Shown: positions 45,047 through 53,959 of the stretch, piece by piece
Position numbering within the stretch: position 1 is the first letter of the stretch
How the letters are laid out: every line of letters starts with the position of its first letter
Assembly (NCBI RefSeq): GCF_003024515.2
Contig: NZ_PYIX02000008.1
Location: 1 to 64,000, forward strand
Direction of reading: 5' to 3'
From: Acinetobacter sichuanensis
GTDB taxonomy: Bacteria; Pseudomonadota; Gammaproteobacteria; Pseudomonadales; Moraxellaceae
Length of the DNA: 64,000 nt
Program-made: the position numbers and the translations under genes
The notes under the pieces: model-generated
The model's input: the letters and a program-made list of their open reading frames with translations, nothing else
Databases searched by the model: none
Told to the model about the DNA's origin: nothing

Positions 45047-46294
45047 ATGAGCCTAAACACACAAATTTTAATCGCTGCCATTTTAGGTATCGCATTTGGA
45101 TTTTTACTCAATCAATTTCCAAGTACGCAGTTTTTTGATGCCAGTATTTACGGCTTAGGGATCGCCAGTAGTATTTTTATTGGTTTGTTAAAAATGCTGT
45201 TAATTCCCCTGATTTTTAGCTCAATAGTTGTTGGTGTTTCTAATCTTCAGGCAGGCGGACAACTGAGTCGAACATGGAAAATCACTTTAGCGTGTTGTGT
45301 AACAACAACGACTTTGGCTTTAATTCTTGGAATCAGTTGTGCGCATCTATTTGATGTTGGAAAAGGGGTAGATATTGCTTTATTTCAAGATGCAATGAAT
45401 CAACACCAAACACCCGATACCTTAACAGCCAGTTCTTTTTTTACGAATTTTATTCAAAATACCCTCATTAATCCATTCAAGGCATTTGCAGAAGGGAATG
45501 TGCTTGCAGTGGTATTATTTGCATTACTCCTTGGTGTTGCTCTGGTCAAAGGTGGAGAGCGTTTTAAGGGTATCAGACAACTGAGTACACAGTTTTTTGA
45601 AGTGATGATGATGATGGTCGGATGGGTAATGAAACTCGCACCGATTGGGATTTTTGCATTACTCGCAAAATTGATTTCTACAGAAGATATTTCAATATTA
45701 AGTCGTTTAGCTGAATTTGCGGCTGTCGTGACGGGAACAACTATTTTTCATGGTGCAGTTGTTTTGCCTTTGTTGTTGTGGATTTTTGGAAAAATGAATC
45801 CTATTACCTTTTTTAAGGGAACACGTACCGCCTTGATTACGGCATTTGCAACCAGTTCTAGTTCAGCGACGATGCCTTTATCCATGAAGTGCGCGCAGGA
45901 AAATTTAGGTGTAAGACCACAAACTGCAGGCTTTGTGATTCCTCTGGGTACACAGTTAAATATGGACGGCACGGCATTATATGAAGCAGCAGCGGCTTTA
46001 TTTATTGCAAATCTGATGGGGTTGGATTTAAGTTTAGGACAGCAAGTGATTGTTTGTTTGACAGCAATGATTGCATCTCTAGGTGCGCCTGGTATTCCAA
46101 GTGCAGGTATGGTGACGATGATCATGGTCTTACAATCTGTAGGGTTACCTGCGGAAGCAATCGCAATTTTATTACCCATAGATCGCTTATTAGATACAGT
46201 AAGAACTGTGGTGAATGTACAAGGAGATATGATGATTAGTGTGGTGGTTGATCACCACACTAAAGCATTAGAAAATACACCTACTTCGGGTTAA
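45047..46294 (+). CDS. Dicarboxylate/amino acid:cation symporter (DAACS family)
   Basis: 415 residues, eight membrane helices and two re-entrant hairpins. Hairpin 1 carries ATSSSSATMPLSMKCAQENLGV (about residue 270) and helix 7 holds GTQLNMDGTALYEAAAALFIA (about 303), the sodium and substrate site of the GltP/DctA family. The N-terminal LNQFPSTQFFD and the later GAPGIPSAGMV support this. It imports glutamate, aspartate or C4-dicarboxylates; the exact substrate cannot be read. It ends two bases before the stop of the convergent hemerythrin-like gene. Confidence 0.92.
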   Translation: MSLNTQILIAAILGIAFGFLLNQFPSTQFFDASIYGLGIASSIFIGLLKMLLIPLIFSSIVVGVSNLQAGGQLSRTWKITLACCVTTTTLALILGISCAHLFDVGKGVDIALFQDAMNQHQTPDTLTASSFFTNFIQNTLINPFKAFAEGNVLAVVLFALLLGVALVKGGERFKGIRQLSTQFFEVMMMMVGWVMKLAPIGIFALLAKLISTEDISILSRLAEFAAVVTGTTIFHGAVVLPLLLWIFGKMNPITFFKGTRTALITAFATSSSSATMPLSMKCAQENLGVRPQTAGFVIPLGTQLNMDGTALYEAAAALFIANLMGLDLSLGQQVIVCLTAMIASLGAPGIPSAGMVTMIMVLQSVGLPAEAIAILLPIDRLLDTVRTVVNVQGDMMISVVVDHHTKALENTPTSG

Positions 46295-46296
46295 AA

Positions 46297-46827
46297 CTAA
46301 AAAGATGGTTGGTAAAGTGGATATAATTGATCCTCTTTACCACTTATACGTTGTGTCAGAACCTGACCAATCACTAAATATTCTTTTTGAAAGAGTGCAA
46401 CGTTTGTATCGGAAACAGTTTCATTTTGCCATTTTTTAATAAATGTCATAAGTTGCTGAGAAATATGGTGCATATCCTCTTTATACATTTTAACAAAATC
46501 TAGATAGTCAGGTTGGTTGGAAAACTGTTGTTCAAGATAGCTATAAAAACTCATATCCTCTTGTGTAATATGATGCTGCAAATCTGTATTTAAAGTATTT
46601 ATTAATGATTTTATCTCCTCATATTGTTTTAATTTTAAAGATTTTTCGATTTGTTTGTAAACCTTGATGAGTTTTTGATGACTATCTTTTAATGATGGAA
46701 TTAAGTGCGTGCAATAACTCACTGTATGAGAGTTGAGTGTGGTTGAAAATGATGATGGAGGTGATTTTAATGATTTTCCTAAAAGTTTTTGAAAGAATAG
46801 GTAAACCAGTTGAAGTAATTTTTTCAT
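46297..46827 (-). CDS. Hemerythrin-like domain protein
   Basis: 176 residues. After a basic, hydrophobic N-terminal helix (MKKLLQLVYLFFQKLLGKS) comes a four-helix HHE-type domain: SLKDSHQKLIKVYKQIE, LQHHITQEDMSFYSYLEQQ, YKEDMHHISQQLMTFI and GKEDQLYPLY. These supply His/Glu ligands typical of a diiron site, so a role in oxygen, NO or iron handling is likely but unproven. The N-terminal helix may be a membrane anchor. It follows the PF10118 hydrolase gene on the same strand. Confidence 0.78.
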   Translation of the reverse strand: MKKLLQLVYLFFQKLLGKSLKSPPSSFSTTLNSHTVSYCTHLIPSLKDSHQKLIKVYKQIEKSLKLKQYEEIKSLINTLNTDLQHHITQEDMSFYSYLEQQFSNQPDYLDFVKMYKEDMHHISQQLMTFIKKWQNETVSDTNVALFQKEYLVIGQVLTQRISGKEDQLYPLYQPSF

Positions 46828-46901
46828 TAGAAGTCTTCTTATTGTAAGTAGTAATTTTTAAGTTTAATTAAATAATAATATTTTTATTAGAAAGAGTCAA
46901 A

Positions 46902-46922
46902 AGCCATACGTCGAGTATGGCT
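46902..46922 (-). terminator. Hairpin between the PF10118 gene and the hemerythrin-like gene
   Basis: AGCCATAC, loop gtcga, GTATGGCT: perfect 8-base arms with T-rich sequence on either side. On the minus strand it lies 15 bases past the hydrolase stop codon. Confidence 0.7.
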
Positions 46923-46937
46923 ATTTTTTACAAGAAA

Positions 46938-47882
46938 TTAAGCGACTTTAGGTAAAGCACGTTTTGCTGCTGGAGATTGATCTAAATATGCAATAGCATC
47001 TTCAGTTTTAGCTTCGTGTACTGGATCATACCAAGGCATTAAATAACCAAGTTGTTGAGAAACTAACCATAAAGGGTGTGGCATAAGGCGATTATCTGCT
47101 TGAGCGATTTTTGCCCACTCACGCCAAATCCATGGTTTGTATACAGCAGGCTTTTTGTCTGCAAAACGTGGGTCTTGTCCCATGATATGTGCTGCACCAT
47201 CTACCCATAAACCAAGAACAGCAGGAATTACGATCACACTTTGATAATAACGAGAAATATATCCACCACCTAAATGACGATACAAATCAAATGCAACAGT
47301 ACGATGTTCGATTTCTTCTGCACCATGCCATTTAACAAGATCAAGCATGTTAGGATCGGCACCTAGTTGTTCCCACTTTTTATTATAAAGAACATACTTA
47401 CCAAGTACACAAGTCATGTGTTCAACAGTTGCTACGATACCTAAACGGAATAAATCCCACTGATGTTCTAATGCTGTAGGAATATTTAAGCCTAAAGGTT
47501 TGTCTGCTAAGAGTTTTCCAAATAGAAAATCCATCACATCTAGGTTACGTTGGATATCAATATTACGAACAGTTAAATATTCTTTATTCGCAGAAACATG
47601 GGCTTGAGCATGCATTGCTTCTTGGCGAATAAATGCACGTACATCTTCTGCTAACTTTTCATCTGTAATTTTAGGTAAAACACGGTTGTATAAGCGGCAG
47701 AACCAAAATTCACCCGCAGGTAAAATATTATTAATTTCATTTACAAAATAGCTAACAAAAGGCTGAGTAGGAATCCAGTCAAGAGGAGTTTCTTGCCATT
47801 CAAATTTCACTTTACGTGGTTTGATATGATACTGAATAGACGATCCAATCTTACTGTTCTTTAATCGAGATAATAACTTCAT
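46938..47882 (-). CDS. PF10118-type metal-dependent hydrolase
   Basis: 314 residues. The ferritin-like metal-binding pattern is visible: AEDVRAFIRQEAMHAQAH (about residues 80-97) and VKWHGAEEIEHRTVAFDLY (about 185-203), each with E-x(n)-E-x2-H type ligands. The family is annotated as metal-dependent hydrolase with no proven substrate; Acinetobacter has several copies. The ATG at 47882 has AGGA 7 bases upstream, and a GTG just before it is less likely. Confidence 0.87.
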   Translation of the reverse strand: MKLLSRLKNSKIGSSIQYHIKPRKVKFEWQETPLDWIPTQPFVSYFVNEINNILPAGEFWFCRLYNRVLPKITDEKLAEDVRAFIRQEAMHAQAHVSANKEYLTVRNIDIQRNLDVMDFLFGKLLADKPLGLNIPTALEHQWDLFRLGIVATVEHMTCVLGKYVLYNKKWEQLGADPNMLDLVKWHGAEEIEHRTVAFDLYRHLGGGYISRYYQSVIVIPAVLGLWVDGAAHIMGQDPRFADKKPAVYKPWIWREWAKIAQADNRLMPHPLWLVSQQLGYLMPWYDPVHEAKTEDAIAYLDQSPAAKRALPKVA

Positions 47883-47930
47883 CACAGTGTCCTAATTTTT
47901 CTTTCGTGATTTCACACTTTTCTTTAGTAT

Positions 47931-47970
47931 AAAAAAATGTCCCGAATTGTTATTAGCAATTTAGGACATT
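47931..47970 (-). terminator. Intrinsic terminator of engB
   Basis: On the minus strand: AATGTCCTAAATTG, seven-base loop, CAATTCGGGACATT, then seven T. Arms AATGTCC/GGACATT plus inner AATTG/CAATT. Confidence 0.85.
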
Positions 47971-48012
47971 CCAATATCAATTTGTGATGAATTTGGTCAG
48001 ACAATCACAAAT

Positions 48013-48849
48013 TTATTCTGTTTTATCTGAATCTGATATTAAGGGTTGTTGTTCAGATATTTCGTTTTGCTCTAATTCTAAGTCAGATTCGGATGCTTCA
48101 GGAATGCTGTCTAGATCAAAGCCTGTCGGGTTGTCCAGAGTAAAGTTTAAACGACCACCCATAACACTGGCAAGCTCTTCTAGACCTTGTTTGTTTAAAG
48201 AAGAAAAAAGTTGAATTGAAAAGTTAAGTTTCATCTTTTTCAATTCTTGTTTTACATCTAATAATGCTTGATGAGCAGGACCGCGATTAAGCTTATCAGA
48301 TTTGGTTAACAACACATGGACAAATAATTGACGTGAATAAGCCCACTCTAACATCATGACATCAAAATGTTGTAAAGGATGGCGAATATCCATGAGCAAA
48401 ATCAAACCTTGTAAGCTTTGACGATGAATCAAATAATTTTCAAGTTCTTTTTGCCAAACAATTTTCATTGCCTCAGGTACAGCCGCATAGCCATAACCAG
48501 GTAAATCAACCAGACGTTGGTTTGGATTTCCTAAACTAAAAAAGTTGATCATTTGTGTACGACCAGGTTTTTTAGAAGCGCGAGCGAGTTGCTTTTGATT
48601 GGTAATAGCATTAATTGCGCTGGATTTTCCAGCATTCGAGCGCCCTGCGAAAGCAACTTCATAGCCTGTATCTTCTACGCACAAATCCAGTTTCGGCGCA
48701 CTCATTAAAAATTCAGCTTTACGCAACCAATTTAATGCAATGGCTGAGTATTCAGAAACAACTGAGTCTACCTTTTTTTCGTAGCTAATTTTCTGCCGAG
48801 GAGCACTTGCTGTTTTACTATTTTTCGACTTTCCACTGCTGCGATGCAT
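48013..48849 (-). CDS. engB: Ribosome-biogenesis GTPase EngB (YihA/YsxC)
   Basis: 278 residues, longer than the usual 195-215. The GTPase core holds G1 GRSNAGKSS (about residue 69), G2/G3 PGRTQMINFF and DLPGYGYA (about 114), and G4 LTKSDK (about 181). It adds about 45 residues at the front (KSKNSKTASAPRQKI, basic) and about 45 at the back that are acidic (PEASESDLELEQNEISEQQ). EngB acts late in 50S assembly. The start ATG at 48849 is the first in frame; a shorter start is possible. Confidence 0.95.
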   Translation of the reverse strand: MHRSSGKSKNSKTASAPRQKISYEKKVDSVVSEYSAIALNWLRKAEFLMSAPKLDLCVEDTGYEVAFAGRSNAGKSSAINAITNQKQLARASKKPGRTQMINFFSLGNPNQRLVDLPGYGYAAVPEAMKIVWQKELENYLIHRQSLQGLILLMDIRHPLQHFDVMMLEWAYSRQLFVHVLLTKSDKLNRGPAHQALLDVKQELKKMKLNFSIQLFSSLNKQGLEELASVMGGRLNFTLDNPTGFDLDSIPEASESDLELEQNEISEQQPLISDSDKTE

Positions 48850-48999
48850 AATTCAACTTCAAACTAAAAATTGGATACTAGTATAAATGATCAGAGTGCT
48901 TCTGACGAATTTATGCGTGTAAATTAAGAAGTCAACCTGAAATATAACCGTGAAATTTACAATTAAAAATATTCGAAAAGATAGAAAATTAATCTTTGA

Positions 49000-49443
49000 T
49001 TAGAGTTGAATGAGTTCTATAGGAGAGTGCTGAGATTTAACGGCACCTTGTGAGCGAGCAACAACATCTGCGATGGTGTATTGGTCTAAAACTTGATAAA
49101 AACGTTCAACGGCATCATCTAAAATGCCTTTTAAACCACAACGGCTTCTCAAAACACAGGGCGGAGTATTGCATTCAACGATGGGTGCTTCACCTTGTAA
49201 AATACGTACCATTGCCCCAAGTTGACAAGTGTATACATTTGGATCTAAACGAATTCCACCACCTTTACCACGTGTTGTGATCAGCCAGTTTTGCTTTGCC
49301 ATAAAATGAACAATTTTGACTAAGTGATTTTCTGAAACTTGTAAATCTTTGGCAATTTCAGCAATAGTGTAGGGGGTGTCTTTGGGTTTTGAGACGTAAA
49401 GGACTAGGCGAAGTGCATAATCAGTAAACTTATTTAACTGCAT
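49000..49443 (-). CDS. nsrR: Rrf2-family nitrite/NO-sensing repressor NsrR
   Basis: 147 residues. Winged helix at residues about 1-60 (KFTDYALRLVLYV, TIAEIAKDLQVSENHLVKIVHFM), wing RGKGGGIRL. The cluster ligands are C-x4-C-x5-C (ECNTPPCVLRSRCG, about residues 91-104), the spacing of NsrR, which holds an NO-sensitive iron-sulphur cluster. NO destroys the cluster and lifts repression. It lies downstream of the globin gene, 125 bases apart, and a matching operator stands before that gene. Confidence 0.93.
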   Translation of the reverse strand: MQLNKFTDYALRLVLYVSKPKDTPYTIAEIAKDLQVSENHLVKIVHFMAKQNWLITTRGKGGGIRLDPNVYTCQLGAMVRILQGEAPIVECNTPPCVLRSRCGLKGILDDAVERFYQVLDQYTIADVVARSQGAVKSQHSPIELIQL

Positions 49444-49568
49444 AACGCTTTCAATGAATGAACTTAAAGCTATGTTAGCTTGAAACTTATTGAAATGAAA
49501 AGTACTTAAAAATAAATCAGACTAAATAGGTCAACTTTTACATTGACCTATCATTATATAAGCGCATT

Positions 49569-50333
49569 TTAGCCTTTTAATGGTGCGGTTACTTGTACAG
49601 TATCGCCAACTTTATAATGATCTAGCAAAATATTAGCAACTGAAAACTCGGTTGGTGTTTCAACAGATTTAGCCTCAATTTGATATTCAGAATTATTCTG
49701 AGCTTCTGAAAAAATAAACTGTTGAGGTTGTTGGATTTCGTGATTTGGCACTTGAACTTTCACTGAAATATAAGATTTTTCTTCAGCAGTTGGAATTGGC
49801 TGATGATCTTGTGCTTTCAATGTAAATTTCTTACCAGTTTCTGTTGCTTCTATTGCTGTAATTTCAAATGGACGCCAACCTGACCAGCCACCATTTTGCT
49901 GTGCTAAGCCTTCATATTTATTTTTTTCAGTTTGAATTAAAATATCAGCGAGTTGTAAATAAGCTTCTTTCCAAGCCGCAATTAAATCCGATTCAAAAGG
50001 AACATTTAACACTTCACTGATAGAGTGTAAGAGGTTGTCACCAACAATGGCATATTGGTCAGCTTGAATGTTGAGGCTAACATGTTTTGTGGTGATATGC
50101 TCAATCGCTTTCGCTAAAAAACTAGGATTTTCAATATGTTCAGCATAAGCCAATACCGCTGCTGCTAAGGCACGAGGTTGACGCCCAGAGCTTTGATGAT
50201 CCATATTAAAAACATTTTTTAGCTCAGGGTGGTTGGCTAACATTCTGTTATAAAAATATTGAGTAAGTGCAACACCATTTTCACGAAGCACAGGTACAGT
50301 CGCTTTAACAAGTTCGATATGTTCTGGAGTCAT
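49569..50333 (-). CDS. Flavohaemoglobin-like protein lacking the NAD domain
   Basis: 254 residues instead of about 400 for Hmp. The globin part (1-140) is intact: Tyr B10 in TQYFYNRML (about 28), proximal His in TKHVSLNIQ (about 84), and the Tyr/Glu pair DQYAIVG and QTEKNKYEGL. Residues 150-254 match the FAD domain (GWRPFEITAIEATE..), but the R-x-Y-S flavin signature reads QQFIF, and the protein stops at TAPLKG, before the NAD domain. No NAD-domain coding remains in the 125 bases downstream. Probably an NO-binding or dioxygenating globin needing another reductase. Preceded by an NsrR operator. Confidence 0.85.
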   Translation of the reverse strand: MTPEHIELVKATVPVLRENGVALTQYFYNRMLANHPELKNVFNMDHQSSGRQPRALAAAVLAYAEHIENPSFLAKAIEHITTKHVSLNIQADQYAIVGDNLLHSISEVLNVPFESDLIAAWKEAYLQLADILIQTEKNKYEGLAQQNGGWSGWRPFEITAIEATETGKKFTLKAQDHQPIPTAEEKSYISVKVQVPNHEIQQPQQFIFSEAQNNSEYQIEAKSVETPTEFSVANILLDHYKVGDTVQVTAPLKG

Positions 50334-50360
50334 GGCTAGACCTTTTTAATCTGGCTTTAT

Positions 50361-50383
50361 AAGATGTATTTAAAATATATCTT
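50361..50383 (-). promoter_or_regulatory. NsrR operator
   Basis: AAGATGTATTT, A, AAATATATCTT: an 11-1-11 dyad with ten of eleven matching pairs and close to the known NsrR consensus (AAGATGYATTT-N-AAATRCATCTT). It ends 28 bases before the globin start codon. Confidence 0.87.
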
Positions 50384-50533
50384 TATGAATAAAATTGCAA
50401 TACCGAGATAAATAAAAAAATTATTGAGACAAACTAGAGAGCAATAAAAATATTATTTAATCAATATTTATCGTTATTTTGTGTTGTAAATAAATTGATT
50501 ATTGAATTATTTTTAATATATGTGTGAAATGAA

Positions 50534-50559
50534 AAATAGACCCTCATAAGGGTCTATTT
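50534..50559 (-). terminator. Intrinsic terminator of the PLP-enzyme gene
   Basis: AAATAGACCC and GGGTCTATTT: perfect 10-base arms; on the minus strand TTT continues after the second arm. It is 16 bases past the stop codon at 50575. Confidence 0.85.
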
Positions 50560-50574
50560 GTTTGCTAAGTTAAA

Positions 50575-51768
50575 TTAAATCAAAGAATTTAGCGCATATT
50601 GAATATCTTGAATTAGATCTTCAGCATCTTCTAAGCCAATACAGAAACGTACCAAAATACCATTTTGTAAATGAGAATGTTTCAGTTGACGCATTTGATT
50701 GAGTTGATAAAGCATCACTAAGCTAACAGGACCACCCCAGCTAAAACCCAGTTTAAATAATTGTAAATGGTCACAAAATTTACGAATAGCTTGGATGTCA
50801 TATTCAGGTTTAAAAATTACACTGACTAAACCTGCGCTTTGTTCAGTTTGACAAGTTTCTTTCCAATATTGATGGCTAATATTATCAGAGTCGGCAGGGT
50901 GTAAAACTTGTGCAAAAATGTCTTGAGTTTTTAACCATGTTAAAATTTTTAGGGCTGTTTGTGCTTGATGTTGATAGCGAATTTGCATTGAAGCTAAACT
51001 GCGTTGTACTTGTGCTGCATCATCCCCTGAAATGGCAATCCCTTGAATTGCATGCATGCGAAATAATTCATGATGGAGTTTTGGGTTTTGAGTCACCACA
51101 GAACCCATTAAAATATCACCACCACCACTTGGGTATTTAGTGAGTGCATGAACTGAAATATCAACAGATAAATGTTCATTGCTAAAATCAAAAGCATTAA
51201 ATGCTAGACCTGCTCCCCAAGTATTATCTAAAGCAGTTAGTATATTTTTTTCTTTGGCTTTTTTTACGAGGTTGATGAGGTCTGGAAATTCTAAAGTTAC
51301 AGAGCCAGCGGCTTCTAACCAAATGAGTTTTGTGTTTTGGCTAGGTTGAAATGTATCAGCATCAATTGGATTATAGACTTTGACAATAATTCCATAGCGC
51401 GTTTCAAGATTGCGTAAATGCTCCATATTTGGACCATAAATATTATCGGCAACCCAGACTTCATCACCATGTCTTAAAAAACATGAATTCACCAGATTAA
51501 TTGCTGATAAGCCACTGGGCGCCAGTAAGCAATATTTTCCCCCTTCGATTTGAGCAATATTGTCACCTAAAGTAAATGTTGTTGGTGTGCCGTGTGTGCC
51601 ATAACTATAGTCATATTCATCCGTCCAATGGCGATTAAATAGTGCATTTGTATCTTTGAAAATAATCGTGGATGCACGAAATAGGGGAGGTTGTACGGTA
51701 TCTATATATTGAGGTGCTTTGCGTGGTGCATGAATAAGTGAAGTTTGAAAATTTTTCTGGTTCATCAT
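50575..51768 (-). CDS. Cystathionine beta-lyase-like PLP enzyme (Cys/Met metabolism)
   Basis: 397 residues of the trans-sulphuration family. Seen: YSYGTHGTPTTF (about residue 56), the SGLSAINLVNSCFL substrate-binding turn, LEAAGS, DNTWGAG, and the PLP lysine in ALTKYPSGGGDIL (about 207). Substrate-site spacing fits MetC-type lyases (cystathionine to homocysteine), but synthases cannot be excluded. The start ATG at 51768 has GAGA 5 bases upstream. It is divergent from the amidotransferase gene. Confidence 0.88.
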   Translation of the reverse strand: MMNQKNFQTSLIHAPRKAPQYIDTVQPPLFRASTIIFKDTNALFNRHWTDEYDYSYGTHGTPTTFTLGDNIAQIEGGKYCLLAPSGLSAINLVNSCFLRHGDEVWVADNIYGPNMEHLRNLETRYGIIVKVYNPIDADTFQPSQNTKLIWLEAAGSVTLEFPDLINLVKKAKEKNILTALDNTWGAGLAFNAFDFSNEHLSVDISVHALTKYPSGGGDILMGSVVTQNPKLHHELFRMHAIQGIAISGDDAAQVQRSLASMQIRYQHQAQTALKILTWLKTQDIFAQVLHPADSDNISHQYWKETCQTEQSAGLVSVIFKPEYDIQAIRKFCDHLQLFKLGFSWGGPVSLVMLYQLNQMRQLKHSHLQNGILVRFCIGLEDAEDLIQDIQYALNSLI

Positions 51769-51940
51769 GAGTCTCAAATAAATAAAAAAATTAATCTAAG
51801 CAAAACATAACGATTTGTAGGGTGAAAGCAAATATTTGTGAAAAAATAATTTTTAAAATGGTGGTTGGCTTCCTTTTTGCATCACAGTATCTAGATTTTG
51901 ACTTGATTGAATAAACGATACTACAAAAATAGGTGATCCC

Positions 51941-52666
51941 ATGAAGAAACTTAAAGTTCACTATTTTCAGCATATTACAGGTGAAGGTTTTGGTAGTTGT
52001 TATGATTATTTAAAATCATTAAATGCAGAAATTACAGCGACAGAGTTTTTTGCACTTCCTAAAGATTTTCATTTAGACATTGATGCTTTACCTCATATTG
52101 ATGACGTCGATTTACTCATTATCATGGGGGGAGAAATGAGCGTAAATGATGAAGTTAATTATCCTTGGTTAAAAATAGAAAAACGTTGGATTCGACGTTA
52201 TTTGGCTGCATTTAAGCCTGCGATTGGTTTATGTTTGGGTGGGCAGCTCATTGCAAATGCGTTAGGTGCAAATGTGTATCGAAATACAATGCAAGAATTA
52301 GGATGGACGACTGTTTATAAAAGTGCAGCAATACCTGAATTTTGCTTTCAATTGCCTTTAGTGATGCAAGTGATGCAATGGCATAGTGAAACTTTTGATA
52401 TTCCCAAAGGTGCTATTCGTTTGGCTGAAAATAATGTTTGTGCGAATCAAGTGTATCAAATTGGGAAAAATGTCATTGGTTTTCAGTTTCACCCAGAAAT
52501 CACGCCCCAGAGCTTAGAAATTTTTATTGAACATGAAGAAGATCAGCAAGTTTTTCAAGGGCAATATGTACAGGCTTTGGACTATTTGAAAACCTCCCAA
52601 AAAAATGATTTTGAGCAGGGTCGACAACTTTTAAATCATGCAATTGATTATGTATTACAAACTTAA
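51941..52666 (+). CDS. Class I glutamine amidotransferase-like protein
   Basis: 241 residues. The nucleophile cysteine sits in IGLCLGGQLIANALGA (about residue 94) and the His-x-Glu pair in FQFHPEIT (about 182), the full catalytic triad of class I amidotransferases. It has no synthetase partner domain, so it is a free-standing protein like those annotated GMP-synthase-like; possible gamma-glutamyl compound hydrolase or transferase. Preceded by a 172-base divergent gap. Confidence 0.9.
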   Translation: MKKLKVHYFQHITGEGFGSCYDYLKSLNAEITATEFFALPKDFHLDIDALPHIDDVDLLIIMGGEMSVNDEVNYPWLKIEKRWIRRYLAAFKPAIGLCLGGQLIANALGANVYRNTMQELGWTTVYKSAAIPEFCFQLPLVMQVMQWHSETFDIPKGAIRLAENNVCANQVYQIGKNVIGFQFHPEITPQSLEIFIEHEEDQQVFQGQYVQALDYLKTSQKNDFEQGRQLLNHAIDYVLQT

Positions 52667-52737
52667 TCGTTGAATAAAAAGCAAACACATTGATTCATAT
52701 GTGTTATTTAAAAAATAAGGAAAAATGCTAAATATAT

Positions 52738-52766
52738 TTGCTTAAGCGTTAAACAATCGTTATAAT
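52738..52766 (+). promoter_or_regulatory. Promoter of the S10 ribosomal operon
   Basis: TTGCTT (52738-52743), 17-base spacer, TATAAT (52761-52766), a near-consensus sigma-70 promoter, with transcription starting near 52773. Confidence 0.85.
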
Positions 52767-52771
52767 GGGCG

Positions 52772-52938
52772 ACCCTTCGATACGAAGGGTTGGATAGCGA
52801 AGAAAGTTATCCAGATCGTTACAGTCGTGGCATCGATCACGACCTTAGTGATTTTCACTGCTCTTGACACTTGCCTTTTTAGTGGGGTGAGATGCGTCAG
52901 GAGTGATTCTTTATATATTTGGCTTGGAGTTAACTGGT
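52772..52938 (+). promoter_or_regulatory. Structured leader of the S10 operon
   Basis: A leader of about 165 bases. Hairpins include ACCCTTCG-ata-CGAAGGGT (52772-52790) and GTCGTG-catcg-CACGAC (52824-52843). In E. coli the S10 leader is bound by L4 to halt its own operon; the position here fits, but I have not matched the L4 site itself. Confidence 0.5.
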
Positions 52939-53250
52939 ATGTCTAACCAGAGAATTCGTATCCGTCTTAAGTCTTTTGATCATCGTTTAATTGATCAATC
53001 TTCTCAAGAGATCGTAGAAACCGCAAAACGTACTGGCGCACAAGTGTGTGGTCCAATTCCGATGCCTACTCGCATCGAACGTTTCAACGTTTTAACATCA
53101 CCACACGTTAATAAAGATGCGCGTGACCAATATGAAATCCGCACATACAAACGTTTGATCGACATCGTTCAACCTACAGACAAAACTGTAGATGCATTGA
53201 TGAAGTTGGATCTTGCAGCTGGTGTTGATGTTCAGATCGCATTGGGTTAA
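52939..53250 (+). CDS. rpsJ: 30S ribosomal protein S10
   Basis: 103 residues, [20 protein letters not shown], standard length. Head protein of the 30S subunit and, as NusE, an antitermination factor. First gene of the S10 operon. The start is at 52939, well downstream of a longer open frame that would add the leader. Confidence 0.99.
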   Translation: MSNQRIRIRLKSFDHRLIDQSSQEIVETAKRTGAQVCGPIPMPTRIERFNVLTSPHVNKDARDQYEIRTYKRLIDIVQPTDKTVDALMKLDLAAGVDVQIALG

Positions 53251-53309
53251 GACTTTCGGTTAATTAACGCTCTAAGTTAATTAAGCCGCTTTTTTAGAGG
53301 TTTATGCAC

Positions 53310-53948
53310 ATGGCTATTGGTTTAGTCGGTCGCAAGTGCGGTATGACACGTATCTTTACAGATGCTGGTGTTTCTGTACCTGTAACAGTGATTGAGGTTG
53401 ATCCTAACCGTATCACTCAAATCAAAACGCTTGAAACTGATGGTTATCAAGCGATTCAAATCACTACTGGTGAACGTCGCGAATCTCGCGTAACTAACGC
53501 TCAGAAAGGTCACTTTGCTAAAGCGGGTGTTGCTGTTGGTCGTCTAGTTCAAGAATTCCGTGCTACAGAAGCTGATCTTGAAGGTCGTGAAGTTGGCGGT
53601 ACACTAACTGTTGATATGTTCACAGTTGGTCAAATCGTTGATGTAACTGGTACGTCTAAAGGTAAAGGTTTCCAAGGTGGTGTTAAGCGTTGGAACTTCC
53701 GTACTCAAGATGCTACTCACGGTAACTCTGTATCTCACCGTGTTTTAGGTTCTACTGGTCAAAACCAGACTCCTGGTCGCGTATTCAAAGGCAAAAAAAT
53801 GGCTGGCCATTTAGGTGCTGAACGCGTAACTACTCAGGGTCTTGAAATTGTTGCTATCGACACAGAACGTTCAGTTCTTGTTGTTAAAGGCGCGATTCCT
53901 GGTGCGACTGGTGGTGACGTAACTGTTCGTCCTACGATCAAGGCCTGA
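53310..53948 (+). CDS. rplC: 50S ribosomal protein L3
   Basis: 212 residues. [16 protein letters not shown] opens in the family way, and [21 protein letters not shown] is the loop reaching the peptidyl-transferase centre. The start is at 53310; an ATG two codons earlier (53304) is in frame. Confidence 0.98.
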   Translation: MAIGLVGRKCGMTRIFTDAGVSVPVTVIEVDPNRITQIKTLETDGYQAIQITTGERRESRVTNAQKGHFAKAGVAVGRLVQEFRATEADLEGREVGGTLTVDMFTVGQIVDVTGTSKGKGFQGGVKRWNFRTQDATHGNSVSHRVLGSTGQNQTPGRVFKGKKMAGHLGAERVTTQGLEIVAIDTERSVLVVKGAIPGATGGDVTVRPTIKA

Positions 53949-53959
53949 GGGGAAATAAC

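Noticed and set aside
51791..51973. 60-codon minus-strand frame in the divergent gap before the amidotransferase gene
   Set aside because: It overlaps the start of the amidotransferase gene, is lysine/isoleucine-rich as expected by chance in AT-rich DNA, and has no clear start site.
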